Source: Apiotrichum sp. Y4204 (lineage: Eukaryota > Basidiomycota > Tremellomycetes > Trichosporonales > Trichosporonaceae). From it: 64,000 nucleotides of DNA. Positions 1 to 12,663 of this stretch are shown here, piece after piece (position 1 is the stretch's first letter; the number at the start of each line of letters is the position of its first letter). A program made the position numbers and the translations under genes. The notes under the pieces are model-generated. The model had not been told where the DNA came from. It searched no databases and saw only the letters and a list, made by a program, of their open reading frames with translations. The DNA lies in assembly GCA_025531455.1 (NCBI GenBank), contig JAMYHL010000035.1, positions 1 to 64,000 on the forward strand. The letters run 5' to 3'.

Positions 1-2139
1 ACTATAGATACCTACACCTGATTCAATAGCTTGAATATAACTACCGTTAAATGATAACGCTGCGGCATAAATTAAAGTTAATTGTGTGGATGCTGCTCCC
101 GCTGTGTGGGCTTATGTGGGATGCAACGATGGGCCCTATATGTACGTGGAACTTCGGTATAGGCTCACGTATCGCCGAACATTGCCCGGAGATGATTAGA
201 TGTCGCGGGTTTCAACAGACTGCCGGCGGGCCCGCAAGTTTGACTCATCACATTCCGGATTCTTCTTCACATTCCGGCCTGAGTGTAGATTGTAGAAACT
301 ACCGAAGCTATAAAAACAATCCCCGCAGTCTCCCCTCGAATAATGCATTCCAAACGGGACATCAGCCTGGCATCTTTGACCGCCCTCTGACCAGTTTGCC
401 TGAAAAGTGAGCTGTCAACTGAACGAATTTGGGGGCCAACAGACGACTCTTATTGCGGACGATTTCTTGCGTTGCCCGCTCTACGAGTCGCGTGATGCGG
501 ACCAGCTTTTCCCCACTAACGCTTTGAAGACGTACTCTCGGTCTGAGAGCGAGTTCCAAATACTGTAGAGACCAATTGCCCGCCAGTCCCCCACGCCGTG
601 TCTTCTGTTATCTGTACCTGCGTACCTGCCTCTCGCCATTTTCTTGGAGCGCTGAATGCCGCACATGGTGTTTGTACAGTTGCGAATAGCCAGAGGCCAG
701 AGATCGTCATCGAAGACTGGGAAACCGAGACCGGATCAAAGTGCAGAGATCCCTCTTGTCTTTCCCATATAGTCTTCTAGTCACCAATATGGCCATTTGA
801 TCATTTGCCGTCGGTACCTCACTTTAGCGCCTTTTTACCTTCATTTTCCAGGGGCCGTCCTCGGCCCTTGGCAGACGAAGTGGACGGGTTCTACGAATTC
901 TACAATTCGGCAAGCTCGGCAAACGTACAATCATGCGCACATGTGTATAACATGCAGTACATGGGCAGTTCCTGATCTACATGCTGAAAAGATCTGCCGG
1001 ACCAGAATGCTGACGACGCTCAGGGGTAACCTCCTCTTATTGGCATCTCTCGCTGTCGGGTAGCCGGTCCCTGCGGCCTTCTCCGTAAAGTACATGAGAG
1101 TGCGTCGACCTGCGGCAAATGGGCAGGAACTTCGGGCGACGGAAGACATATCGGGGGTGTATCTCGGGACCAGCATCTTTTTCAGCCGGTCTCACTTTTC
1201 CATGAGTAGCACGGCTGCTGTCATTGCCCACAGGTAACGCACAGTGACATGTTATGCAACCGTTGTGCAACATCCGACAGTCTATGGAGGCGTCAGACCC
1301 CGTCCGTAGCGACAGCCGGACGAATGTAGTGGAGTGCGGGGAGCTGTAGCCCATTTTTGTCATGGAACCCCAAATCTTCAGCGTGTGCTGCACGAGATTG
1401 CGTTTGTTCAGGGGGTGTCGATCTATCACACACTGATGGCTGTCGTAACAAGCGCGGATGGTGATGGAATCCCAGTCCTGTCCCAACTTGGCCTTTCGCA
1501 ACTGCTGATGCCATCGCAAATTGTCTATAGAAAAACGTGCCTTTATTTATTGGTCCGCGACGAGATCCTCGATTACCCTCGAGTTCCGCGGCGGCAACGG
1601 CCAAAACAGCGTGCATGTGAACGAATGAGGGAACACAAGGAAGATTCGTGCCGGATCTCGACACCTCATGGGCCACACGGACTATGAATCATCTTCAGAC
1701 ATAAGAAAAGGCTCAGAAGCCCTTAATTGGGAATCTGACAATCTGATGACCATCGACGACCGCTCGAACTGCTGGCAAGCAGATCTCAGTCGCGCCTGTC
1801 TTGATAGTCGTGTCTTACTGTATCACAGGACACTGAAACACCGTTACTACCACAGGGGAAGAGCGGGAACCATCAGTTGTCCGAACGGGAAAGAGATTCA
1901 AGAATCCAACGTAGCGGAAGTACTTTTACTATATTCATGCCATGAATGATTCTTAGAAGATGGGAAAAGAAGCCAACTGGAATACGAGAACCACAAGAAC
2001 AAAGAATAGGGTGTGAAAGGTTGCTCAATTTTTGACAGCGCTTGGGACCGGGTATCAATGAATGGGCAGAGAGGGCGCGCAAGAAGGCCTGTGGCACACG
2101 ATTACATTAACAGTACAGGGTCTAAAGAAGCCAATGTCA
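1..2139. other. No recognisable gene
   Basis: I find no ORF here with a family motif, consistent codon use or a plausible exon chain. The open frames are short (the longest about 160 codons, on the minus strand at 1037-1519) and none reads like a folded protein. The first 100 bases are AT-rich. The stretch lies downstream of the bZIP gene and may hold its 3' UTR and degenerate intergenic DNA. Confidence 0.5.
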
Positions 2140-3541
2140 TTATCGGCGGTCATCGCTGGGATGGTGAGATGGCCGCTGTGCGTCATACGGGTGATGTGAG
2201 GAAGACTGCGGATAACGATGGGAGTTGCGGGGCGGAGATGGCCACGAAGGTGGTGGGCGTTCGTAAGGACTGAGCGGATATGGCAAGCGTCGACCGTCAT
2301 GAGGCAGGGGGGCATTAGGTATATTAGAGGCGGAAGCGGATGAGGACGAACGGATGGGAGGCAAATGCACGCTACTCCCTCGAGGACTGTATCGCGGCTG
2401 AGTAGAAGCTCTAGAGTCTCGGCCATCTGATGCAGGCGATGGATCCGACCGACCCAGTGGTAACGAGGACGGCCCGTAACGATACGGCGCATACGACAGA
2501 GGGGATCGGGCGCCTGGCGACAGCATTGGTTGAGTTGCAGGCTGGGGTGACCGGCCACGAGGGAGATGGGAATGAGTTGGTTGGGAATGAGGCGGCTGGG
2601 AAGGCGGTGGCAGTCTATTTCTAACTGAGGACGATCCAGCAGCAAAATGCTACGGAAGTGTCAGCGGGTCTGTCACTAAGATATAGAAAGGCGCCCTTGC
2701 TTTTCAGTGTCAAAATGACAATGATTCCCTCATGTCAAGCTATTTTGACAAGACCTTCAAAAAGCAAGCCACTCACGGAGTCTCCAGGGGGCGCATGATC
2801 CCGATTATATTTGAGTGATTTCTCCCACTCTACCCACTGGCCGAGCTTGGCCCGAAGATGGTCATTCTCCTCTGCTATGGCATTTTTCTCATCCTGAAGA
2901 CGACGATTAGCTGCCTCGAGGCTCGCTAATCGCAGTTCAGCTTCAGATGTTGCCGGAGAGGACACGCGTGTTTGAGCCCGCCCAAACTGGGGGTAAGGAT
3001 AGCTGTCATTCGAGTGTCTTTGCCGATGAAAGGTGGTAGACGATGGCCCAGGACCAGCGCTGGCGTGTAGGAATGCTTGTTCATCGACTTGCTCCAGTCG
3101 TCGCGCCAGAATAGCGTTTTCCTCTTGAAGGACTCGGACGCGTTCTTCGAGGCTATCCTGGTACCCTTTTTTCCTATTACGAAAACGCTGGGCGGCGAGG
3201 CGGTTGGCCTCTCGGCGCCTAAGAATAGTTGAATCATCCTGTGGTTGTTGCTGTTGTTGCTGCTGCTGCGGTAAGTCGTGATGCTTGGCCAAAGCGCGGT
3301 CGTCGTCTTGAGTTCCGGAGCGCTCTCGCCAGTCAGCAGCGCCATCCATTGAAACGTCGTTCATGGTTTGCTGCAGGCTGTCCGACGAGGCACCCGTTTC
3401 GGTTGAGCTTGATTGTCGAGCTCCGCGCCGTCCATGGGTCTCTTCATTTCGTCCAGCCGCTCCGGCGCTTCTAGGTCTGTCGCGGTAGTGATAAGCCCGT
3501 ATCCCGCCGAGACCCGAGCTCATTATGCGTGAGATGTGCAC
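2140..3541 (-). CDS. bZIP transcription factor
   Basis: Likely a nuclear, DNA-binding bZIP regulator of 424 aa in two exons (3541-2777 and 2649-2140). The intron has a GTGAGT donor and a TAG acceptor and keeps phase 0. A glutamine run (QQQQQQQQ) lies just before the basic region, which reads RRREANRLAAQRFRNRKK at about residues 109-126. A leucine zipper follows (LEERVRVLQEENAILARRLE). A second heptad-like coiled coil near residues 200-245 (LASLEAANRRLQDEKNAIAE) is separated from the first by a Ser/Gly-rich linker. The C-terminal exon is low-complexity Ser/Pro/Arg/Tyr-rich, like an activation or disordered tail. Translation could also begin at the Met at 3523. The basic region is not diagnostic of Gcn4, Pap1 or Hac1/Hxl1, so I give no symbol. 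The family is clear; targets are unknown. Confidence 0.85.
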
Positions 3542-6500
3542 TGGAGCGTTCCACTGCTGCTGGGTACGGGGATGAAAGTGCCCGTCGCCACGATAAAAAC
3601 GCTGGCGACGGGGCGTTAACTACCAAAGTGAATCTACGGAAATCGGAGACGTTGGCGCAAAAGCTCATGCAGCGGTTTGCACTCGGAATTGCAGAAATCG
3701 ACACAACCATGCAGTCCTGTCAATCACGGCGATAGGTCTTCGTGCTTTGGCGCGCAATGAGAGTCGGGGTACGCGTTTCGCTCAAAGGTCGAACTTGCGT
3801 CTACCTGTAGGTGCGAGTGTGTGCTCTGGATACGTTCGTGTATGCGTGTATGTGTACGTGTGCCGATGCACTGAAAACCCGTGTCAACAGTGTCGTGATG
3901 TGAGGTGTGAAGAGTTCGAGTGACTAACGGGATAAGCTCTACAACAGCGAGCTCTCGAATCGCAGGCGGTGTTGCGTTTGCGGATGCATGGACTGCAACC
4001 AGCTTTGCAAGTAGCGATGAGCGATAGCGAGAATCAAGTCGTGTATTAGGCAAATTGTGCGGTTGTGGTACAGTGCAATCGCGAGATGGCAGGCTGAGGT
4101 TCGACGTTCTGATTTCGAAAATGGCGCGCCAGGCATGTACGGTCACTAGATCACTACTGGATTTCTGGATTGCTGGATCGGCACTGAGGATCGCTGCTAG
4201 CTGAGGCTGTGGCGGACCACCGACAGGACACTACAAACCCTAGGGCGGACGACAGAGTCAGGCCTCAGGGCGACAGGTTAACGAGGCGGCCACAGCGCGG
4301 GGCTGGATTGACGTGATATGGGCGGTCAGTGGAGGAAGAGGGTGTAAAAAAAGGCAACGGAGAGAACTTGTCGCATCTAGGGGATGCACCGGGCCGTGGC
4401 GCCGTGGCGTCCGCGGCGTCGGGGTACACGCCGCGCCTCGGCTGTGGAAGAGGGCGTAAAGTGCAAGCACGCAAAGCCAAAAGTGGCATCTGGTAGCCAA
4501 GGGAATAAAAGCGATCGACGTGCCGGTAAAGCTTCGGGGGCAATTGAGGGAGGGTTTCGGTGTCCGGAGGCTTGATGCCAAGTTGGACAGCACAAAAGTG
4601 CCGAGAAGCCGCACATTTACGGACCAACTGGTGAAAAGGCCTCAACGGGAGTTCCGAGGGTCACTACGAGAAGAGAAACCGACAAAGTGATCGACCAGAG
4701 CGAGGAGGGGGGGGGGAGTACGCAAGCAAGCCACAGAACAGGGCCAAAAGGATGCCGAGGGCCGAGCGAGGGCCAGGGTGCAAAGGGCACACGCGCCGCG
4801 AGACAGGGAGAGGGTACGAGGCCGGGAGGCGCCAGGAAAGGTAGCGAGCGATTCAGGTCCCACACGGCATGTAAGCGAAACGTGACGAATTCACCAGGGG
4901 AGCAGCATCATCATCGGGCACCAAACAAGTGCCGGTTTTTAATATATATTACCAGCACAGTCAAACGGAACATTGCGAGCGGAGAATGTGCAAACAGCGC
5001 CCCGTCTGCTGCATCTGGAACCTCAATCTCATCGCATGTCGTGTAATACCCACAATGCAGGGTCCCAACAAAGCTGCATGGCCGGCGACATATTGGTAGC
5101 TGGTTTACCTCGAGTCGGACAACGCATCATGAGACAGTTGGCCGACTCACAAGTTGCGTTGGACTGTTTAGAACCGGGGAAGGGCGAAGACCCAGAGTTC
5201 AAAGTGCAGCAGAATAAATTCCGTAAGCCACGATCAAGCCACTTTTCTGGATTCTGCTCCGGGATCTTGCCACCCACCCGAGTGAAGAAGACCGAGGCGG
5301 AACTGTACCCGCTTGGACCGTGTTTGTCCCCACTCATAAGGCCGCACGCTCAACCCTGTTCAACTGAGCAGCTGATTTGTGGAAACACCCACACATTGAT
5401 GTGTGACAAGGTATGTGTTCCAGATGTCAAGCCAAGGCACATGTGGAAGAGTGTAGGTTCTCGTTTTGGCCGTTCTGGACTGTTGTCGGGTAAATTTTCG
5501 TCTGTCGTAGTGCTTGAGCTAGTCCTGGGGTGGAGCCGGTGGGATTATGAGGGTACAGTCACAAGGCTATGTATGGCACGTCCATGTGAAACAGACTGGG
5601 TGAGGATGCCGGCCGGCTTCTCCGTTTGCCCGCATTTTATCTGGCCCAAAGCACCAGATCCATAATAGAAGCACTAAACTCTAGTTGCGGGATTGGGACA
5701 GGGAGTCGACGCTCGCGACGCTGACTCTGCCAATTGCAGATTCCGATTCCAGCAAACAAACCGCAGTTTCAATTGCCAGGCACAAACTCTTGTCCCCACC
5801 CTCGATACCAAAGTTTGCGGTTTGAGCGTCTCTTGCTCTCGGGGTTCACTTCCCATATCCTTCGTCCTCTTCCTCCCCCCCAAACTGTATCTCTTTTAGC
5901 TTGGTATACTACTGTGGCCTGCTCATGTTTCTGCAATCAACAGTATGATGAGCCCTTTCGTGAGGGTTGTACTGTACAAGCGACCAGATCTTGAACTGGG
6001 TCGCTATGTTGTCATTTGGCGACCAATCACCCAAATCTCGTTTGGAAAGACACCAATGGCCAGCCGACCCGCCGGCGGCCACAATCGAGAGGGCATCAGC
6101 TCCTTGAGGACAGTTGCAAACCGATCCCGACTGCCACTCGCATGCCTTTCATGTCTCTCCAATGTCGATGTGGCTTAACATTTTGCCTTATTTCGCTTAT
6201 CTACCTTCTCGTCGTCTCTCGCCGGAGGCTATATCTTCAAGTATATCAGGTTGCCACATGCAAAATCATACCTGAGCTAGGCAAGATGCTCGCGCTCGCG
6301 GCGCCATGATCGGTGTCCTGGCGCAAAATTGAGCACTGTAAGTTTTTCACTTCCACCTCCTATTAACCCCATAGCCGATGACACGGGCGCCAGACTCCCT
6401 CACGACAATACGACGCCTAGCCCTCGACCATGGCCGGCGGCCAACTTTGAGAGGGGTATCTCAGCCAGGTAAGGAGTACACTTCCGAGCGCGCCATTATT

Positions 6501-8417
6501 CTTAGAATGAAATTTCCCATCCGTCACTTGTGCCTTTGGCGTTTACCCTATCATGTTGGCGATTGTCGTCCCCGGAGGATCAGGATCCGAAACAGTCAAG
6601 GGGAAGCCCGGCATGAAGTGATATTGCATGTTTTTCTGACTCTTCGCCCGCCGACAGGGGATAAAGTATAGCAAACGGTAAGTGAAGCGCAACCGGTGAG
6701 ACGATGCCATTTGTCAGGCCATGGTTAGTTTCTGCAGAGTTCATCCACATATCATGGTGATACTAGCAGGCCCCTCGTCATCATCCCCTCCTTCGTCATC
6801 GGAGTATCAGTCACCGGCTGTCTTGAACAGAAGAACTCTGGAACAGACTGATGAGGAGTCATGAAGAAGAAAAAAGTGAATAAAGTCGTCAACTCCATAC
6901 ACATTGGCGAGTGATCATCCAGCCGAACGAACGCATTGCCATTTCCTGAGTCTTTGTCATCCACCGCGCCACAATCTCGCAAACCTCGCAAAGACAGTCT
7001 GTTTAGCCATTGTTCGATTTGGTTCAGGTCATAGGGTAGCTTTGGGTGTGGCGCAGCTTTTGCAGTGGAACGCTGACTCGAACGCTCCTGATTCACTCAA
7101 CAGCACCCACAGATGACCTGAGGGTCCGTCAAAGCTGACAGCCGTGGCGCCTCTTGGGCTCGGTAAACCTCACGATCTAGACTGGACTTTGAGGAATGAG
7201 ATTTGCTCCCTTGGCCGCGTGTCCTCTTCCACCATCGGAAGTCTAAGGCGCCCCACGGTAGAAGGCGCCACATAGCTCATGATGTCGGAAGCTCGGGAGG
7301 CGGAAACCAACACGACCGTCCAGGATTGGGTAGTTGCGAATCACGCGGCTGTTGGATTTCGAGATTCGAGTGGGTTATGGGGCCCGGGTCTAAGAATGAA
7401 AGCCAGTACTGACAATAAAGTCTGGCTGTCGGATCTCAGTCGACCCCGTGGCTCATTCAGTGGCTCAATGGCGCGCAGGGTCCAGTGATTCCCCACACAG
7501 CGCCGCCCACCCATGCGCCGTCGATCGGAATCGATACTGCCAGCATGCCACGCATGCCAATACGTCTGGAATGGGGCCCTTGCACCAATGCTCCTCTGGA
7601 CTTGAAACATTCGTCTCCTGATCCCCTGCACTTGGCCTTCTAGGGGTATGCAGCACCGGCCCGACAGTAATTACGAGCGAAAGTCCGCAGGTGGTAGCCG
7701 ATCGGACACGCCGAATCTCGCCAGACATCTGTTCCCCAAGGCCTCCGGTTCTCCGATTGGGTTACGATTCGCAGCTTTTGTGGCGTTGTGTGTTGTGCCA
7801 CCTCGACTGTCTTCCATCGGCCACTGAGCCACTGGACTGCTGAGGTGTACGACGCTGGGCCCCCAACCCCAGCCACCGTCTGCGCCATAGATGTCCCCAA
7901 ACGCCACGACGCTCAGGAAACTTTCTTACTGCTTGAGGAATACGGCTGCTGAGTTGTGCGCTCGTGCGAAAGGCCTAAGGTCGCAGAGGGTCAGGAAGGC
8001 GATAGTCCGTCGGAGACATTAGGTGTACCGGAAGCCGAAGGCTCCGCATCCTGTGGCATGGTCGTTCCTTGTTGTTCCTGTCTCTCGCTGTCACTCTAAC
8101 TCATTCGTCGGGCTGGAGTACATTGCGACAAGAGCAAACAATCAGTTCGGCAACATTGGCGACTTGAATCATTTATACGTCCCCCCACCTTTTGTCCCGG
8201 CCCTGTTCTTTTCCACGGATACCCCATTCCTCATTATAGCCAAGGGCATGTCATGGCCCCGGGGCGAATAATACCTAGCAACATGGGGGTCAATGTCATA
8301 CTTTAGCAGGTGATACAGAATGGTAGGTGTGCATGTTGTCCAAAATAATAGACGAGATGGTTACAATAAAGAATAGGAGAAGCACATGTAGTTGTGCCTA
8401 ACACCTGAACGTCACCA
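3542..8417. other. 4.9-kb interval without a convincing gene
   Basis: This is the largest empty interval of the window. Scattered ORFs occur on both strands, the longest being 4973-5665 (+, 230 codons), but none shows a known motif and neighbouring frames are equally open. A G-run lies at about 4707-4716. The part next to 3541 may be a long leader or promoter of the bZIP gene. The part up to 8417 would include the 3' UTR of the IleRS gene. Non-coding transcripts or fast-evolving spliced genes cannot be excluded by eye. Confidence 0.4.
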
Positions 8418-11400
8418 TCAACCCAGTGTTGAGGCACATCGGCCACAAAGGCTCTCCTCTGCTTCGGCAGTATACAGCCAACAACGGGGGCACTGATGCA
8501 AAGGCGAGGGCTCAACTGTCACTGTCACAGTTCCCAGGGCTGTCCAGTCAGCGTGAGTTTGAGGGGTACATTGGCGTCGCGACGGCCAATCTGAACGTAC
8601 CTGTGCTAGCCTGTTCCGAAACGGACCACTGTGGGCTGCTAGGCGACGCGTTGTCGAGGGTGACCACTGATACGCCAAAGATGCGGGGTAGTAGAGTCTC
8701 TGAGGAGTGTCAGCATTGCCCATCCACGTCCGATCCCAAACGCACCGTTCTCCTTCAGCAGTTGGCCGATCTGTCCTTCCGCGCTTAGTCGTACGGCAGT
8801 TTCGGTAGCGGCTCGCACATGTCTGGGAATAATGAGCATCAACCACATGAGGTGAACTCCATAGCCGTGACCGCACTCACTTTGCCTGTCTTGCTTGTTC
8901 TAGGAGATTGAGTACTTGTGTCCTGACGGCCAATAAGACACCCATATCCTCGTTAGCTTTCTCGTTAAACCATTGTTCCTGAAGTGTCATCATCATTCCA
9001 CATTGCCACATGCCACGATCTTGCCTTGGGTTACTCACGCTAGGGATCCAGTGGTCCAAGAACACGGACGACAACCCTGCTTCCGTCCCACCCCGCGACA
9101 ACTCGTAGATCTCCTCAGCAATGTGGGGAGCAATCGGCGCTACAACTTTGAGTACCACGCTGAGCGCCTGAGGAGTGAGCGGACGCAAAATCACCAGATC
9201 GTGACGGCGCTCAGACGTACATGTTTAAGTGTGGCCACCATTGCCTGTCTTCGAGGGCCATCTGCGGGATCACAATACAGCGTGTCTTTTGCCACATCAA
9301 AATAGAAGGCCGAAAGGGTTGAGGAGAGGAAGGTTGAGGCGCTCTGCAGGACTGCTTGTGTTAGCCGCCGCGTTAGGGGAAAGTGATACCTTTGCTGAAC
9401 GTAAACTCATCGTATCCCTTTAGAGCTGTTTGCTCCAAGCAGCTGAGTTCATGAAGGACGTATTTCTCAACCTGACGAATGATTAGCTCAAGGACTTTCG
9501 GTTGCTGTCACAAAATTGCCGTGTCACCGAACTCACTAGTCCGAGCTGCACCTGATCCAAAGGCGCGAAATTCGTTGTGTTTACGTTCCCTAGGATGAAG
9601 CGCAACGTGCTGCGCATCTTGCGCAAAAGTTCCGAGGCATGAGAAATGCTTGTAGGGCCAATAGACGCGTCACGCGTGTAGTCGACACCTGCTGCCCAGA
9701 TGCGGAGAGTATCAGAACCGTGAGCTGTCGAGTTCTGACGTGCGTATCAGCCGCTGCACATGCTCTCAAAATGATTTGCCTACCTTTGCTCCATTCACCA
9801 CGTCCATAGGCGAAAGGCCATTGCCGAGGGACTTGCTCATCTTGGCCCCACTCTCATCGGTCGTGAACCCGTGAGTGATCAAGTTTCGGTAGGGGGCAAG
9901 AGGCTTGTCATCCGTTCCTGCAAGGGCAGCAAGGCGTGTGAGGAAGGAAGACTGGAACCATCCTCGATGTTGATCAGATCCCTCAAGGTAGACATCAGCG
10001 AGAGGTTCGGTGGGCGAGCGGAGTTTCGCAGCCTCGAGAAGTGACCATGACGTGCCACTGTCAAACCAAACGTCCAGGGTGTCGAAGCCACGAGTTAAGT
10101 CTTGTCCCTTGAGGGCCGGTGGGATAAAGTCCTCGGTCGGGCCTGACCACCAATAATCTACTCCCTTGGCATCAAGGACTGAGATGATGTGATCTAATGA
10201 GTCGTTCGTGAGAATTGACTCTCCTTGTGCGTTGAAGAGGGCCGGAATGGGAACACCCCAGCTTCGTTGACGAGAGATGCACCATTCGGAACGCGACATT
10301 ACCGTGGACGCCAGACGATTCCGACCTGATGTTAGCTGGCACGGGGGCAACAGGCTTACCGGTACTAGGCACGAAGTTGATACTATCGAGAGCAGTCTGT
10401 GCTGACGGTTTGAGAGAGTTGACATCTGCAAACCATTGTGGAGTAGCGCTAAGGTTAAAACAACTCCCCAGTATTCCTCACCGAATGATAATGGGCTTTT
10501 TCGTTCTCCAGTCGCAAGGGTAACGATGCTCAATAGTCTCCTTGGCGAGAAGCACATTTTCCTTTTGAAGGAACTTTACCATTATCTTAGATCCTGGGCC
10601 AAGCACGGGCTGACCAACGAGTTCGCTTGCAGCCTCTTTGCCACTCCATGTCACAAGGTCTGGTGTGAAACAACCGTCATCATCCACAGGGCAGCGCATT
10701 TCATCAAGAGATAGGCCTCGCGCCTGGAAGGCTTCATGGTCGTCGTGGCCGTGGGCGGGAGCGGAGTGCACAAGACCGGTACCGGAGTCTGCAGTAACAT
10801 ACTCTGCAGCAAAGACGACAGGGCGATCCGCCTTCGACGATTCGGGATGGAAAAGATGTGTATACCGAATACCAACGAGTTCCTTGCCTGGGGTTAGTAC
10901 TCACTTGACAGCGTGCATACTCACCAGTGACCTTGTCCACTACTTCAAGGACGCCTAGGTGCTTTTCCAGTTCCTCAAGGCGAGCCTCCGCAACAACCAA
11001 AAGCTGTTTCCTGTCGTTCAGGCCAACAACATAATCCATGTCCTCATGAACGGAGACGCCCTACTCAGTTAGCACCGTCATCAGCATTGGGCACCCGCTC
11101 ACCATGTTACCGGGAAGACTCCAGGGCGTTGTGGTCCAGATAGCGAGATGCAGATTGGCACAGGGTTCCTTCTCTTGGCCTTTTCTGAGAGCCTCCTTGA
11201 TACGAGGGTTCATGTCTTGCTCCAAAACGGGGAACGCAACGTAGACTGATGTAGACTTGAGGTCTGCGTATTCGAGCTCAGCCTCTGCGAGCGCTGTCCG
11301 GGACGAGGGAGAGTAGTACGTGGGGCGATGCCTGTGGCTAATGAATCCTTTGGACACCATCATTTTGAAAAGCTTGAGCTGACGAATCTCAAACTCGTGG

Positions 11401-12224
11401 TCTGGGGTTAACATTAGTTGACATTGATCGCTCACCAAGCGAACGGTATATGCCCCCTTCCACGTCCCAGTCGGCCATGATTCCCAGCTGCTTGAACTCT
11501 TCCTTCTGCACCTCAATAGCCTGGAGGGCAAACTTCCGAGCCTCTTGACGGACACTAATGGGATCAAGCGACGTGTGAGATTTCTAGTAGAAGGTTAGTC
11601 ACGCCGAGCAAGACCTCCCTTACCCCTAGAGCCGTGAGTGCCTTGTGCTCAATAGGCAAGCCATGACAGTCCCAGCCGGGAATGTAGCTGATGATCAGAA
11701 TCTCGCATGCCTTGGATTTTCTCACTGAACCTTTCGCCCACGGATGACATTATAACGATTAATGATGTCCTTAAGGATCTTGTTCAAGGCATGTCCTGAC
11801 CAGTCAGCAAGACAGCAGGCGACATCTCTGTAAACCCACCCATATGCAAGTTTCCGTTGGCGTATGGGGGACCATCATGCAGAATGAAGATGTCTCCTTT
11901 GTTGTCTTTTTGCTGAGAGGTTAGTACAAAGCCGACACGCTTCAATCGCATCACAGCTGGACTGGATAGTACAATGAGACCCACCTGTTGTCGGTAGAGC
12001 TCATGTGTAGTTCTATCGCGGAACTTCCTTTCTGCTAACGGAATATTCTTCAATTTCAGCGGCATCTCTGTCTTGGGCAACAGCAAGGTTGTTGAAAACG
12101 CCTTTTTCTTGTCATTGTTGGACGTCGCCGTGCTCGCAGTCCGAAAGCCCCCGATTAGTGTTAATTTCAACGAAAGCGCAAGCCGCGGCCTGTGGGCCAT
12201 GGGCCGAAGGAGGATGTGGCTCAT
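8418..12224 (-). CDS. ISM1: Isoleucyl-tRNA synthetase, mitochondrial
   Basis: Charges tRNA-Ile with isoleucine, here most likely in mitochondria. The N-terminus (MSHILLRPMAHRPRLALSLK, then RTAST) is basic, hydroxylated and free of acids, like a presequence. Class I signatures are present: HDGPPYANGNLHMGG followed across an intron by HALNKILKDI (HIGH region), then GWDCHGLPIE, and GAKMSKSLGN (KMSKS) near 9820. The CP1 editing domain lies in the many exons between, and the anticodon-binding region in 9194-8877. The protein ends with CPRCW and CGRC pairs, the C-terminal zinc site of bacterial-type IleRS, which supports the organellar assignment. The gene has at least eight short introns; one of 72 nt (after YRQQ) has no stop and is a multiple of three. 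I did not resolve every exon edge in 9200-9780 or 10870-11100. It diverges from the SNF2 gene. Confidence 0.93.
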
Positions 12225-12663
12225 CGTTACCCGGTGTATGCCTTTCGTTGATGAAAGGGGACAGTTTGAGCAGCGCGAGCGGATTGTTTGGGAGGATACT
12301 TGATATCACAAGAGCCAGTTGTGCGCCATTCGGTTGCTGGCCCGGTCCGGGAACTCTGGCTGGCTGATCGTCTTGAAATCTCGGATTGAGGTAAAAAGTG
12401 GAGGTCATCCAGGCCGAAAACAGTTGGGACTACCGTGAGAAAGTGGGAAGTGCCCCAGGTGTCACCCACAGGTGATGTCAACCGCGGTCATCTGTCGCGT
12501 CGTTTTGGGTTTGCCACCCAAAACGCGTGCATTTCAGGCGAGGTCGTTGAGACGGCGAGTTACAACTGTTTCTAACTCTCAAAGTCTCGACTCGCTACGC
12601 CTCTCTCATTTGATAAATCTTTCAAAACCTCACGTCCTACGCTGTCACGCAAGATACGACTTC
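12225..12663. promoter_or_regulatory. Divergent promoter between IleRS and SNF2 genes
   Basis: These 439 bases separate two genes transcribed away from each other, so they must hold both promoters. I see no clear TATA box. Short ORFs here look like chance. Confidence 0.45.

Noticed and set aside
4973..5665. 230-codon plus-strand ORF
   Set aside because: It has no motif, membrane segment or recognisable composition, and the opposite strand is also open. It may be chance.
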